Shown: positions 53,152 through 62,129, counted from the stretch's first letter. The stretch: DNA of 64,000 nucleotides from Acidobacteriota bacterium (GCA_013289795.1 JABCZH010000014.1:1-64000); one strand, 5' to 3'. Made by a program: numbers and translations. The notes: generated by a model from the sequence alone, not told the origin.

Positions 53152-53370
53152 GTGAATGCGCTTACTGCATTTGGACTCTTCGCCGTGACAGCCATGGTAG
53201 TGTGCTACGCGTGCGAGAAGCGCAGCCGCTGGTTCGTCCTGGGGTTTGCCGCGTCCTGCGTGCTGGGATCGATTTATGGGTTTCTGCAGGGGGCATGGCC
53301 GTTCGGCTTAGTCGAGGCTGTCTGGTCCGTGATCGCGTTCCGCAGATGGTGGACTAACCAAAGTGACTGA
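53152..53370 (+). CDS. Small membrane protein, unknown function
   Basis: This 72-residue protein has two to three hydrophobic segments (about residues 4-19, 27-43 and 48-63) and a C-terminus ending RRWWTNQSD. The start is GTG, 12 bases after the stop of the polysaccharide protein, so the two are probably co-transcribed. It may be a small accessory to the synthase (inference). Confidence 0.6.
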   Translation: MNALTAFGLFAVTAMVVCYACEKRSRWFVLGFAASCVLGSIYGFLQGAWPFGLVEAVWSVIAFRRWWTNQSD

Positions 53371-53375
53371 CTCTC

Positions 53376-53412
53376 TCCGCGACCTCTGCGGCATTTCTCC
53401 GCGACCTCTGCG
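53376..53412. repeat. CTCCGCGACCTCTGCG tandem repeat
   Basis: Two copies of CTCCGCGACCTCTGCG follow the small membrane-protein gene. They match the left arm of the inverted repeat at 41501. Confidence 0.75.
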
Positions 53413-53426
53413 ATTCAAGGGTTTTG

Positions 53427-53460
53427 GGTAGCGGGGCAGTTCGAAACTGACCCCACTACC
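53427..53460. repeat. Imperfect palindrome GGTAGCGGGGCAGTT...AACTGACCCCACTACC
   Basis: This long near-palindrome around TCGAA could fold into a 14-bp stem with bulges. The right arm (AAACTGACCC) recurs at 53792-53801, followed by a similar CACCGCTAGCTTT, so two related elements bound the small frame at 53649. It may be a remnant of a mobile-element end. Confidence 0.45.
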
Positions 53461-53648
53461 GGCTTTTGGGTGGTGTCTCAGTTTTCAAATTGAGAAGCCA
53501 GGACCGGATCTGCACTCCATGCACTACAATTACGCGAGGCCGCCAAGGCAAACATGGTAACGCCAACGATAGAACAGGGCTAAGCGATCACGTCTTGTCG
53601 CTTGAGGAAATCGTGCTCCTAGCAAACTGAGGAAATGCCATAAAGAGC

Positions 53649-53798
53649 GTGCTACAGTTCATTGCTTTCTTCCTTCTGCTGTTTCTTGCCCTTCGTTACT
53701 TACCGAGACATCACGCAACGGTTCCCACCATCCCCGCAGCCTTGATGGCATTCGCTGGCGCGGCTTACTTGGTGTGGAGGCATAACAAATCAAACTGA
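53649..53798 (+). CDS. Possible 49-residue membrane protein
   Basis: A GTG-initiated frame encodes a hydrophobic helix (FIAFFLLLFLALRYL), a short linker with His-His, a second hydrophobic segment (AALMAFAGAAYLVW) and a basic end (RHNKSN). The pattern of two helices with positive ends is protein-like. No strong ribosome binding site is seen. Confidence 0.35.
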   Translation: MLQFIAFFLLLFLALRYLPRHHATVPTIPAALMAFAGAAYLVWRHNKSN

Positions 53799-53843
53799 CC
53801 CACCGCTAGCTTTGGGAACTGTTCGGCCCGACATAGTCGCCGG

Positions 53844-53868
53844 TGCTACAATTTAGGTTCTTAACCTA
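53844..53868 (+). promoter_or_regulatory. Candidate extended -10 promoter with palindromic operator
   Basis: TGCTACAAT (an extended -10 form) is followed at once by TAGGTT-CTT-AACCTA (53854-53868), a perfect six-base inverted repeat over the expected start of transcription. It lies 33 bases before the P5C dehydrogenase ATG. A repressor site for proline or glutamate catabolism is possible (inference). Confidence 0.35.
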
Positions 53869-53901
53869 TTCGAAGGCATCTATATTTCTTGAGGTTCAGC
53901 T

Positions 53902-55491
53902 ATGGCTACCCTTGAAGCTCCCGTCCAACCAAGAATTCGTCTGCATGAAACCCTGTTCGCCGGCGAGCCGCTCACCGATTTCAGCAAGGAAGACAATGCC
54001 CGGAAAATGCGTGCTGCCATCGAGAAGGTTCGCGGCCAGTTGGGCCGTGAATACGACCTCATCATAGGCGGCAAGCGGATCAAGACCGCCGACAAAATCA
54101 AATCTCTCAATCCAGCCAAGCCGTCACAGGTGGTCGGTATCCATCAAAAAGCCGGCAAAGAGCACGTTGAACCGGCGATGCAGGCCGCGCTCAAGGCCTT
54201 CGAACATTGGAAATACGTCCCGATCGAAGAGCGTGCCAGCTTGCTGTTTCGTGTCGCCGACATGCTGCGGGAGCGCAAGTTCGAGTTCGGCGCATGGATG
54301 GTATTCGAAGTCAGCAAGAACTGGGCCGAGGCCGACGCCGACGTCGCCGAGACCATCGATTTCTGTGAATATTATGCGAGAGAGGCTTTACGCCTTTCCA
54401 AAGTAAAGACCGACATTCAACTTCCCGGTGAGCACGATTCCCTGCACTACATTCCACTGGGTGTGGGCGCGGTAATTCCGCCGTGGAACTTCCCCTGCGC
54501 GATCATGGCCGGGATGACGGCTGCTTCCGTGGTCGCCGGAAACGCTGTCATTCTGAAGCCGTCGAGCGATTCGCCGACCATCGCGGCAAAGTTCGTGGAA
54601 CTTCTGGAAGAAGCCGGCGTTCCCGAAGGCGTAGTGAACTTCTGCCCCGGATCGGGCGCCACTTTTGGCAACGCGGTGGTGGGACATCCCAAGACTCGCT
54701 ACATCGCTTTCACCGGATCGCGCGAGGTTGGCCTCGACATCAATAAGCGCGCCGCCGACGTCGTCCCCGGCCAGGTTTGGATCAAGCGCACCATCCTCGA
54801 AATGGGCGGGAAAGATGCCATTATCGTGGACGCAGACGGTGATTTCGATGCTGCGGTCGAGGGCGTAGCTCAAGCCGCATTCGGTTTCCAGGGTCAAAAG
54901 TGCTCAGCCTGTTCACGTGCGATCATTGACGAACGTATCTATGACAAGTTCCTCGACGCTCTGAAAGCCCGGGTAGAGAAAATCACTGTCGGCGATCCCA
55001 CGGAAAACCCGAACATGGGCGCGGTGATCAACGAAGGCTCGATGAAGTCGATCCTGGACTACATCGAATACGGCAAGAAAGATGGACGTCTCATCACCGG
55101 CGGCGAACGCGTAGCGGGCGAGGGCTACTTCATTCGACCAACAGTCATTGCCGATGTCAAACCCAAGTCGAAACTTGAGCAGGAAGAGATCTTCGGGCCC
55201 GTGCTGGCAGTGATCAAGTCGAAGAACTACGACCACGCACTGGAAATCGCCAACGACACCGAATTCGGCCTGACTGGCGCGGTCTACACCAAGTCGAAGG
55301 AAAAGATCGAGCGCGCCAAACGCGAGTTCCATGTCGGCAACCTCTACATCAATCGCAAATGCACCGGCGCGATGGTCGGCGCTCATCCCTTCGGCGGCTT
55401 CAACATGTCAGGGACAGATTCCAAAGCCGGCGGCCCGGATTACCTGTACCTGTTCACCCAGGGCAAATCGATAGCCGAAAAGAATATTTAG
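53902..55491 (+). CDS. pruA: L-glutamate gamma-semialdehyde (1-pyrroline-5-carboxylate) dehydrogenase
   Basis: This 529-residue aldehyde dehydrogenase oxidises glutamate semialdehyde to glutamate with NAD+, the second step of proline breakdown. Seen in order: a P5CDH-type N-terminus (RIRLHETLFAGEPLTDFS), IPPWNFPCAI, the NAD fold GSREVG, the general-base Glu in LEMGGKD, the nucleophile Cys in GQKCSACSR, and the C-terminal FGGFNMSGTDSKAG. The single-domain form is the RocA/monofunctional type, without proline dehydrogenase; no putA or prodh gene is in view. GAGG precedes the ATG. Confidence 0.94.
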   Translation: MATLEAPVQPRIRLHETLFAGEPLTDFSKEDNARKMRAAIEKVRGQLGREYDLIIGGKRIKTADKIKSLNPAKPSQVVGIHQKAGKEHVEPAMQAALKAFEHWKYVPIEERASLLFRVADMLRERKFEFGAWMVFEVSKNWAEADADVAETIDFCEYYAREALRLSKVKTDIQLPGEHDSLHYIPLGVGAVIPPWNFPCAIMAGMTAASVVAGNAVILKPSSDSPTIAAKFVELLEEAGVPEGVVNFCPGSGATFGNAVVGHPKTRYIAFTGSREVGLDINKRAADVVPGQVWIKRTILEMGGKDAIIVDADGDFDAAVEGVAQAAFGFQGQKCSACSRAIIDERIYDKFLDALKARVEKITVGDPTENPNMGAVINEGSMKSILDYIEYGKKDGRLITGGERVAGEGYFIRPTVIADVKPKSKLEQEEIFGPVLAVIKSKNYDHALEIANDTEFGLTGAVYTKSKEKIERAKREFHVGNLYINRKCTGAMVGAHPFGGFNMSGTDSKAGGPDYLYLFTQGKSIAEKNI

Positions 55492-55500
55492 TTTGGTGAA

Positions 55501-55560
55501 CCACAGAGGCCACAGAGTTTCACGGGATTGACTCTGTGCATCTCTGTGTCCCCTGTGGTT
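55501..55560. repeat. CCACAGAGGCCACAGAG inverted repeat
   Basis: The left arm CCACAGAGGCCACAGAG and right arm CTCTGTGTCCCCTGTGG form an imperfect stem just after the pruA stop. It is the same family as the in-frame copies in imuA and ligD. Confidence 0.8.
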
Positions 55561-55587
55561 GGCCTTTTTCCGAAGCAAACTAGAAAA

Positions 55588-55609
55588 GCCGCCCTCAGGC
55601 GGCATTTTT
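55588..55609. terminator. Bidirectional rho-independent terminator
   Basis: GCCGCC-CTCA-GGCGGC is flanked by AAAA on the left and ATTTTT on the right, so it works in both directions. It separates the convergent genes pruA and the response regulator. Confidence 0.85.
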
Positions 55610-55626
55610 CATCAACCCAAGACTTC

Positions 55627-56301
55627 CTACGACGGCATCGCCTGCCCCGCAGGCTGCGGTGCAGCCGAAGCCGTAGCTGCCGCCGCCTCGTTCAAGATGC
55701 GGTGGTGAATCGTGAACAGCGCCAACTCCAAACGATCAGAGACACCGATCTTGTCATACACATTGCGCAGGTAATTCTTGATCACCTGCTCGGTCGTGCC
55801 GAGTTGAGAAGCGATTTCCTTGTTCTTGTATCCCTGCACGATGAGCGCAACGATGCGCAGTTCCTTGGCCGTCAGGCGGTCGCGCACTCGCAGACCGACC
55901 ATATCGTTCTCGGTCAACTCACTGGGGACAGCAATGTCCTGTATCCAGGTTTCGCCGCGGGCCACTTTGCGCACGCAGTCCACCAGCGCCGGGCTGGTCA
56001 CATTGCGATAGACCACCCCGTGGGCTCCGTTGCTCATGTAGCGCTGCGCGCTCTCTCCTGTGTCGGCGAGCACCACCACGCGCGTCTTCACTTTGTTGGA
56101 GGCCTGTAGCACGGCGTTGAAGTCGCCGTGGAATCCGCCCGCGACTACGAGCACTGCGGCGCGGAACTTGTCCAACGCCATGAACATCTGTTCCGAGGTT
56201 TGCGCCTGGGCCACAATGCGCATCTCGTCTTCCACCGCCAGAACTTTGGCGATCCCTGCGCGAAAAATTGCCTGGTTATCGGCCAGTATTAGTTTAAGCA
56301 T
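55627..56301 (-). CDS. LuxR/NarL-type response regulator with degenerate receiver
   Basis: This 224-residue protein has a CheY-like receiver (1-120) and a LuxR-type HTH (LTAKELRIVALIVQGYKNKEIASQLGTTEQVIKNYLRNVYDKIGV, about 143-187). In the receiver the acidic pair reads ADN rather than DD. The phosphate-accepting Asp position lies in VLVVAGG with no Asp, and the conserved Lys is Arg in VVYRN. It therefore should not accept phosphate in the usual way and may bind DNA constitutively or sense another signal. No histidine kinase is adjacent. The tail is Ala/Pro-rich. Confidence 0.85.
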   Translation of the reverse strand: MLKLILADNQAIFRAGIAKVLAVEDEMRIVAQAQTSEQMFMALDKFRAAVLVVAGGFHGDFNAVLQASNKVKTRVVVLADTGESAQRYMSNGAHGVVYRNVTSPALVDCVRKVARGETWIQDIAVPSELTENDMVGLRVRDRLTAKELRIVALIVQGYKNKEIASQLGTTEQVIKNYLRNVYDKIGVSDRLELALFTIHHRILNEAAAATASAAPQPAGQAMPS

Positions 56302-56355
56302 CGCGTCAGTCCTCGAATCTTCATTGCGCCGGCGGTTTGGCCGGGCCGCGTCATT

Positions 56356-56682
56356 TTAGCCATGCCGAATGAAATCGTAAGAATCAATCACACAGGCCAC
56401 ACCTCGCGGATCGGTGCCTTTGCCGGACTCAGGTTCGTCCGTCCGCACCACCCGCCCCCGGCACTGGACCAATACATTCTCTTTGGCCCCGGTCACTTCC
56501 GGCGGCAGAGCAATTTCAAATTCGACGTTGGATCCAACTTCCAAGGAAGCATCCGCGCGGATGTAGACCCCCGCCGCGCTCAAGTTTCCCGTGACCCCGC
56601 TGTGTTGCCCGCCCTCTTCGGCTTTATGAATCTTGATGGGCAATTCCAGAGGGAAGCGTTTTCCCGTCCGTGCTTCGGACAC
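56356..56682 (-). CDS. PilZ-domain protein
   Basis: This 108-residue protein has the c-di-GMP-binding PilZ features: RTGKR (the RxxxR-like motif) at the N-terminus and GNLSAAGVYI (D/NxSxxG type). A six-stranded barrel pattern follows, with VQCRGRVVRTD and GVACVID. The GTG at 56682 is chosen because GAGGAGG lies four bases upstream; a longer frame to 56730 lacks such a site. It lies upstream of the response regulator on the same strand, 54 bases away. A role in c-di-GMP control of motility or polysaccharide is plausible. Confidence 0.82.
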   Translation of the reverse strand: MSEARTGKRFPLELPIKIHKAEEGGQHSGVTGNLSAAGVYIRADASLEVGSNVEFEIALPPEVTGAKENVLVQCRGRVVRTDEPESGKGTDPRGVACVIDSYDFIRHG

Positions 56683-56959
56683 AAGACCTCCTCGTTCCTG
56701 GCCGTTCCTGCCTGCAAAAGCCAGCTCCATGCGGCATCTCTCCTGCTGGAGTCCAGAATCTTCCTAACTGGCCTTATATCACGGATGACACTCCCCGTGA
56801 AAGCCTGGTAACTCCTGTGACAACGGTAGCAACTAGGTTCCCCCAGCAACAGGCACCGGGGGAGCATTGTCTTCATCGCCATTTCCTGCGTTCCCGGTGT
56901 GGCGATCACCTTTCATTTACACTGATCTGGCTGCGAGTCCAAGTTAGGAGTGACCTCCC

Positions 56960-58456
56960 ATGTGCGCCGCAATTGCCCACAAACTGCATTCCACTTTTCT
57001 TGCCTTGCTTCTTTCTTCCATTGCCGTATCTGGCACCGCCCAACTGGTTTCGGCCCAGGCACCACCGGCGAAGCCGAAGACCAAGCCAGATGCCAACCTC
57101 GTCAAAGTGACACCTTCCCCCACCCAGGCGCCGCAGGCACTACAGCAATTCAACTCGGCCTTGGAAGCTCTGGTTGCCCGGGTTTCTCCCGCAGTGGTTC
57201 AGATCCAGGTCACCGGTTTTGGCACGCTCGAAGGGAGCAGCCGCAACGAGACCGCTCTGGTCGCCCGCCAGCACGCAATTGGTTCGGGAGTCATCGTGGA
57301 CCCCGACGGTTACATCATCACCAACGCGCACGTGGTGCAGGGAGCGAAACGCATTCGTGTGGTCATTCCCATGCCTTCTCCGGACGCGCCTGAGATTGAA
57401 CCGGTGGGCCGGGAGCACGTTCTCGATGCCAAGCTGATTGGCATTCACCAGGATACGGATCTTGCTCTGCTCAAGATTGATGCCCACCGCCTGCCTACTC
57501 TTGAACTGGGTAACGCCCGCCCAGTGCGCCAAGGCCAGTTGGTCGTCGCCATCGGCAGTCCGGAAGGTCTGCAGAATTCGGTCACCATGGGAGTCGTGAG
57601 TTCAGTCGGCCGGCAGCCTGATCCCGATCGGCCCATGGTGTACATCCAAACGGATGCACCCATCAATCCAGGAAACAGCGGCGGCCCTTTGGTTGACATA
57701 GATGGCTATGTGCTGGGCATCAACACGATGATTCTGTCGCAAGGCGGAGGTAGCGAGGGCTTGGGGTTTGCCATTCCTGCTCGCGCGGTCCACTTTGTCT
57801 ACCAGAGTCTGCGCAAGTACGGACATGTGCACCGGGTCGAAATCGAGGCCGCGGCGCAAAACATTACTCCCAGCCTGGCCGAGGGCCTGGGGCTTCCCCA
57901 GAGTTATGGCGTGATTATTTCTGATGTCATGCCGGGTGGGCCTGCGGAGGCAGCCGGGCTGAAGGTTGGCGACATCGTCCTTAGTGCCGACGACCGCCGC
58001 ATTGACACTCTCCCCGGCTTGACCGCCGCCATGTATTTGCATCCTCTGGATCAGGTAATGAAACTGGTTATCCTGCGTGGCAGGGTAAGAAAGACCCTCG
58101 AGGTTCCCGTGGTACACAGGGACTCGATGGACAAACTCATGGATGCCATCGATCCAGACACCAACCTGGTGCGCCGCCTCGGGATTCTGGCAGTCGATCT
58201 GACCCCGGAGTTACGATCCGTGGTGGGTGAATTGCGTATTTCCTCGGGAGTTGTTGTGGTCGCCCGGGCCGCCGATCTTCTAGATCCGGACACTGGCCTC
58301 AAATCTGGGGACGTGATTCACAGCGTGAACAACACGCCGATCGATTCTGTCATTGCGCTGCGGGCGGCTCTGCGAGATATCAAATCCGGCGCCCCGGTAG
58401 TGCTGCAGTTGGAGCGTAGTGGTGGATTGCAGTGGTTGGCCTTCGAAATGGAATAA
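56960..58456 (+). CDS. DegP/HtrA-like S1C serine protease with two PDZ domains
   Basis: This periplasmic protein of 498 residues has a signal peptide (to about residue 33), a Pro/Lys linker and a trypsin-fold domain. The catalytic triad is His124 (TNAHV), an Asp in HQDTDLALL (165-167) and Ser240 (GNSGGP). Two PDZ domains follow: GVIISDVMPGGPAEAAGLKVGDIVLSADDRRI and, at the C-terminus, DPDTGLKSGDVIHSVNNTPI. It would degrade or fold envelope proteins. TTAGGAG lies upstream of the ATG. It is divergent from the PilZ gene. Confidence 0.9.
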   Translation: MCAAIAHKLHSTFLALLLSSIAVSGTAQLVSAQAPPAKPKTKPDANLVKVTPSPTQAPQALQQFNSALEALVARVSPAVVQIQVTGFGTLEGSSRNETALVARQHAIGSGVIVDPDGYIITNAHVVQGAKRIRVVIPMPSPDAPEIEPVGREHVLDAKLIGIHQDTDLALLKIDAHRLPTLELGNARPVRQGQLVVAIGSPEGLQNSVTMGVVSSVGRQPDPDRPMVYIQTDAPINPGNSGGPLVDIDGYVLGINTMILSQGGGSEGLGFAIPARAVHFVYQSLRKYGHVHRVEIEAAAQNITPSLAEGLGLPQSYGVIISDVMPGGPAEAAGLKVGDIVLSADDRRIDTLPGLTAAMYLHPLDQVMKLVILRGRVRKTLEVPVVHRDSMDKLMDAIDPDTNLVRRLGILAVDLTPELRSVVGELRISSGVVVVARAADLLDPDTGLKSGDVIHSVNNTPIDSVIALRAALRDIKSGAPVVLQLERSGGLQWLAFEME

Positions 58457-58560
58457 GGGTCCTAATCTAATCCAAATTCTCCGCTCGCCTTGCGGAATGG
58501 CAGGCTCTTCTGTGATCCTCAGTGCCTCTTTGGTTGCGGTGTTCTACAGGCACAAGCGGC

Positions 58561-60351
58561 TTAAAACGCGCCTCCACCGCCACCGCCAAAACCGCCGCCC
58601 GAGAAGCCCCCGCCACCGCCGAAACCACCTCCGCCAAAGCCCGAACCGGTCGAACTGGCGCGCGGCGCCGACACGAAGACCTCCTGCATGTTGTTCGACA
58701 TGCTGCCCATCGAATTCGTGAAGAAGATGGGATTGAACCCCGCCCCGTAATACCCACCCGGACCGGCATACCAACTCGGCGGGTTGATCACGATGCTCGC
58801 GAACGCTTGTGCCCACTGATGCTCCACTCCCAGCGCCATGGCGTAGGGCAGAAATCTTTCGAAAGTGTTGGGAGGCATGCGCTTCAGCCGGTCCGCATCC
58901 ACGCGATTCATGAATTCCTGGAATCCAAGAACGGCAACCCGGGTGCGGCCGCCTTTCACCGTCTTGGCGGTCATCTGCCGGGCAAACAGCCACCAGATGA
59001 GCGCCGACAACAACCCACCACCGATCAACAGGCCGATGGAACTGAACACGTCCTTGTGCCACAGAAATTGCAGCATCAGGAAAGGCGCAACGATAAACAG
59101 AATCCCCACAAAACTGTAGCCGTTCGCCGAATCCGGATCGACCAGGTACATACCCTTGTTCTTCAGCGCCGCCATCACATCCTGCTTGATAACTGGAATC
59201 GCCGTGTAGAAGCGATTCTTCAGGCTGGAAAGGCGGGTTTCGTTCCCCTCGCCAAAAACGTTGGTCAGCATGACGCGCTCATGGGGAACAAGATCGGTCC
59301 ATTCGGCCATCGGCTTCAGTAAATGAAAAACGTAGTCCTTGTGGTGAAAGACGAGGCCTTTGTCGTCAACTTCTTCGATTTTCACGAATCCCCGCACAGC
59401 CAAGTCAACCAATGTACAGGTAATGTCGCGCGGGTGGACGGCGTCCTCGAGCAGCGTGCCCGCCTCCGCCGGGGACATGTCGGGCGGAGGCTCGTACATG
59501 GGAGCGACCGAAACGCCAGGATCGGGATCGCGGCCTATGTACCACCATAAGGTAAACATCACCGCCAGAGTCCAGAAGGGCAAAAACACAATCGGATTGC
59601 TGCCCAGGAACCAGAGCCAACGCGTGAATGCGCTGGGCTCTTGGAGATTCCCCTTGGGGATGTAGATATCGACGGTCAACCCTCCACGCATGGGCAGCGG
59701 ATTGTTCGTCTCGAATGAAACTTCGGAGCCCTTGACGGCAGCGGTCGCGCCGCGCTCCGCCGAGCCGTATACGCCGGTGAAGGCTTGCGCCCGCAGCGAT
59801 CCGGCAGCCGAACCCGGAAAGCTGACTGCGGCCGTCGCATGGTCAATCGGCACCGGCCAATCGTTCCCGGTCACGTTCCAATAGAATTCGTCGTGATCTT
59901 CGAAAAAGCGAGTGCCATTGCGCACCGTGTACGCGATCTCAACCGTACGGGTCGTGTCCACGGCCCCGGGAATGTAGATTTTCAGGTCGCGAAGTCCATT
60001 CGACGTGGAGGATTCATATTTCAGCTTGCCACCGTCACCGTCGGTTACGCCGGTGACGCTCAGGAACAAAGTGTAGTTTGTGCCTCGCGGTCCGGGATAT
60101 TCGATAGGGATAAACCGGTGAATGCCATGCCACTCGCCATCAAACGTCAAGGTGATGCGCTCGCGGACAGTCGCTGAGCCATCCTCAGCAACAGAAATCG
60201 TGTCGTTGTAGTCGGAAACCCGCCAGCTTCGGGCGAATAGCGGTGAAGAGATTAGCAGGAACCAAATGACAGCCAGGTAAAGATGCGGATTGCTGCGTCT
60301 CAGAGGCGTTGCCAGCAACGTATCCTCGGAACATACTCTCTGACGAGTCAT
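58561..60351 (-). CDS. DUF2207 membrane protein with Gly-rich tail
   Basis: This 596-residue protein has a signal or TM helix (about residues 23-41) and an extracytoplasmic DUF2207 domain ([36 protein letters not shown]). TM helices come around 250-268, 415-430 and 438-455. A cytoplasmic helical region precedes the C-terminal Gly/Phe repeats ([19 protein letters not shown]). Genes of this family commonly follow lemA, as here (three bases after the LemA stop), and are presumed envelope-stress or cell-surface factors; the mechanism is unknown. Confidence 0.88.
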   Translation of the reverse strand: MTRQRVCSEDTLLATPLRRSNPHLYLAVIWFLLISSPLFARSWRVSDYNDTISVAEDGSATVRERITLTFDGEWHGIHRFIPIEYPGPRGTNYTLFLSVTGVTDGDGGKLKYESSTSNGLRDLKIYIPGAVDTTRTVEIAYTVRNGTRFFEDHDEFYWNVTGNDWPVPIDHATAAVSFPGSAAGSLRAQAFTGVYGSAERGATAAVKGSEVSFETNNPLPMRGGLTVDIYIPKGNLQEPSAFTRWLWFLGSNPIVFLPFWTLAVMFTLWWYIGRDPDPGVSVAPMYEPPPDMSPAEAGTLLEDAVHPRDITCTLVDLAVRGFVKIEEVDDKGLVFHHKDYVFHLLKPMAEWTDLVPHERVMLTNVFGEGNETRLSSLKNRFYTAIPVIKQDVMAALKNKGMYLVDPDSANGYSFVGILFIVAPFLMLQFLWHKDVFSSIGLLIGGGLLSALIWWLFARQMTAKTVKGGRTRVAVLGFQEFMNRVDADRLKRMPPNTFERFLPYAMALGVEHQWAQAFASIVINPPSWYAGPGGYYGAGFNPIFFTNSMGSMSNNMQEVFVSAPRASSTGSGFGGGGFGGGGGFSGGGFGGGGGGAF

Positions 60352-60354
60352 GCC

Positions 60355-60903
60355 TTAGAACTTTACCGCGACCGGCTCGCGGTCGCCCTCAGCCGCTTCA
60401 AAGAATTGCCGTGCCTGGAAGCCGAACATCCCCGCCAGAATGTTTGTGGGGAACGACTGGATCTTGGTATTCAGGTCACGTACCACCGCGTTGTAATAGC
60501 GGCGGGCATTCTGAATGGTATCTTCCGTTTGGCTCAGTGATCCCTGCAATTGGGTGAACTGCTCCGAGGCTTTCAACTCGGGATAGTTCTCTGCCACAGC
60601 GAACAGGCTCTTCAACGCACTAGTAAGCTGATTTTCCGCGGCTGCTTTATCGGCTGGACCAGTGGCCTGCATCGCCATGGAGCGAAACTTGGCGATGTTT
60701 TCGAACGTGCCTTTTTCGTGGGCAGCATACCCCTTGACCGTTTCCACCAGATTCGGGATCAGGTCATGGCGACGTTTGAGCTGCACATCGATGTCGGACC
60801 AAGCCGAGTCGCAACGCACCCTCAACTGGACCAAGGTGTTGTACATCCCCACCAGTACGAAGGCAATGACTACCAGAACTCCAAGGATGATCCAGCCCGC
60901 CAT
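60355..60903 (-). CDS. LemA family protein
   Basis: This 182-residue protein has one N-terminal helix (residues 3-21) and an antiparallel helical domain. Typical LemA blocks are YNTLVQLRVRCDSAWSDIDVQLKRRHDLIPNLVETVKGYAAHE and ARRYYNAVVRDLNTKIQSFPTNILA. AAAGGA before the ATG sets the start. It is the first gene of a two-gene operon with DUF2207. The family is often linked to membrane remodelling, without a proven reaction. Confidence 0.92.
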   Translation of the reverse strand: MAGWIILGVLVVIAFVLVGMYNTLVQLRVRCDSAWSDIDVQLKRRHDLIPNLVETVKGYAAHEKGTFENIAKFRSMAMQATGPADKAAAENQLTSALKSLFAVAENYPELKASEQFTQLQGSLSQTEDTIQNARRYYNAVVRDLNTKIQSFPTNILAGMFGFQARQFFEAAEGDREPVAVKF

Positions 60904-61042
60904 ATAGGCTTCCTTTCGCTCGCAAGTGGAATCAAAGCGACGGTACCATAGGGGACGGGGAGTTGCAATTTTCGGCGAGTGGCACAAGCAGGTAGAATCA
61001 GTCATTGGTCCGGCCTGCGTCGTAAGATCGCTGTGTGGCTTT

Positions 61043-62053
61043 ATGGACGTGTCAAAACACTCACGCCTTTTGGGTTTGTGCCTTTTACTGCTGTCTTCGG
61101 TTTTCACCGTAATCGCTCAGGCACAAACTTGTCTGACCCACAGCGACATGGACGAACCCATTCGCTCGGCGCTGGAAAGCACGGCTAAGCGATATTTCAA
61201 CCTGGCGGCGCGAGGCGATACTGCCGCGCTGAAGCAGAACGCGACCGCCAGTCTGGCGGCGAATTTTTCCAGCGTCGAGTCCGCTGTCAAGGACAGCCAG
61301 GCGAGTTTTTCCGGGGCGCAGGCCCAGCCGCGCCCTCCATTCCTGTTGAAGATCGAAGGTGATAAGCCGCTCGAACGGGCTGAGTTTCTTTGTGGAGTCT
61401 TCGGAAAAAACGGACAAACCGCCAACAGCGCCGCGTTTGTGATTCCAAACCTGGCACCGAGCACCTACGGACTGGTTACGCTGGAAATCGCCGGCGGCCC
61501 GACGGCACAAACGGTTTCGTTTGTTCTGCAGCAGCAGGGGGCGGACTGGAAGATCGGCGGCTTTTACGTGCACGCTTCCGAAGCGGCGGGACATGACGCC
61601 GATTGGTTTGCCGACAAAGCGAGGAGCTTCAAAACCAAAGGCCAGAATCGCGATGCCTGGCTCTACTATCTGGAAGCGCGGGAACTCGCAGTGCCGGTGC
61701 CGTTCATGTACACCCAGATTACCGACAAGCTTTACGACGAGTCTCAAGCCGTCAAACCGGCCGACCTCCCGCTGGACGGAAATACTGTTGACCTTCCGTC
61801 CGCGGGTAAAACCTACAAGCTCACCACCCTTTCTCCGGCCGGTGTTGGTCAGGACATCGATGTAGTCGTGAAGTATCAGGCGAGCGACGTTTCACACACC
61901 GCCGAAGCCTTCAAGGACAATATGGCGGTGATCCACGCGCTAGTGACGAAGTATCCCGAACTGCGCGACGCTTTCGGTGGAGTGGTCGCCCGCGCCGTGG
62001 AACCGTCGGGACAGGATTACGGTTCCATGTTGCCCATGAAGGAAATCAAGTGA
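61043..62053 (+). CDS. Secreted protein of unknown function
   Basis: This 336-residue protein has a signal peptide (MDVSKHSRLLGLCLLLLSSVFTVIAQAQ). An alpha+beta NTF2-like part (about residues 45-190) contains YFNLAARGDTAALKQNA and DWKIGGFYVHASEAAGHD. A helical part with DAWLYYLEARELAVPVPF and a C-terminal beta part follow. The NTF2-like reading is tentative. It is divergent from lemA and convergent with ligD; its stop codon lies in a long stem-loop. Confidence 0.65.
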   Translation: MDVSKHSRLLGLCLLLLSSVFTVIAQAQTCLTHSDMDEPIRSALESTAKRYFNLAARGDTAALKQNATASLAANFSSVESAVKDSQASFSGAQAQPRPPFLLKIEGDKPLERAEFLCGVFGKNGQTANSAAFVIPNLAPSTYGLVTLEIAGGPTAQTVSFVLQQQGADWKIGGFYVHASEAAGHDADWFADKARSFKTKGQNRDAWLYYLEARELAVPVPFMYTQITDKLYDESQAVKPADLPLDGNTVDLPSAGKTYKLTTLSPAGVGQDIDVVVKYQASDVSHTAEAFKDNMAVIHALVTKYPELRDAFGGVVARAVEPSGQDYGSMLPMKEIK

Positions 62054-62097
62054 CGGCGTTTTGCGGGCGTGAGCGAAGGGGGAGCCCGCAGCCGTCA
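62051..62097. terminator. Long stem-loop over the stop codon (terminator or repeat)
   Basis: TGACGGC and TGCGGGC pair with GCCCGCA and GCCGTCA, 14 pairs with a small bulge and a 15-base loop. The TGA of the preceding gene is part of the stem. No T-run follows. It may end transcription between convergent genes. Confidence 0.5.
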
Positions 62098-62122
62098 TCC
62101 TGAGCGAGGCGAAGGATCCCTT
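62097..62122. repeat. CATCCTGAGCGAGGCGAAGGATC repeat
   Basis: A short element with GATCC/GGATC-like ends, related to the CTGAGCGCAGCCGAAGG piece in imuB. It lies eight bases before the end of ligD. Confidence 0.6.
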
Positions 62123-62129
62123 TCCCTCG

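Larger units (their letters stand above)
53371..53901. other. 530-base region without an established gene
   Basis: It holds repeats (53376-53460), a possible 49-residue membrane protein (53649-53798), a second copy of the AAACTGACCC motif, and a candidate promoter with an operator-like palindrome (53844-53868). Nothing is recognised from 53461 to 53640. Confidence 0.6.

Noticed and set aside
58561-58640. Gly-rich end of the DUF2207 protein as a separate silk-like or repeat element
   Set aside because: A Gly/Phe-rich C-terminus is normal for DUF2207 proteins, and the codons are in frame with the conserved domain.
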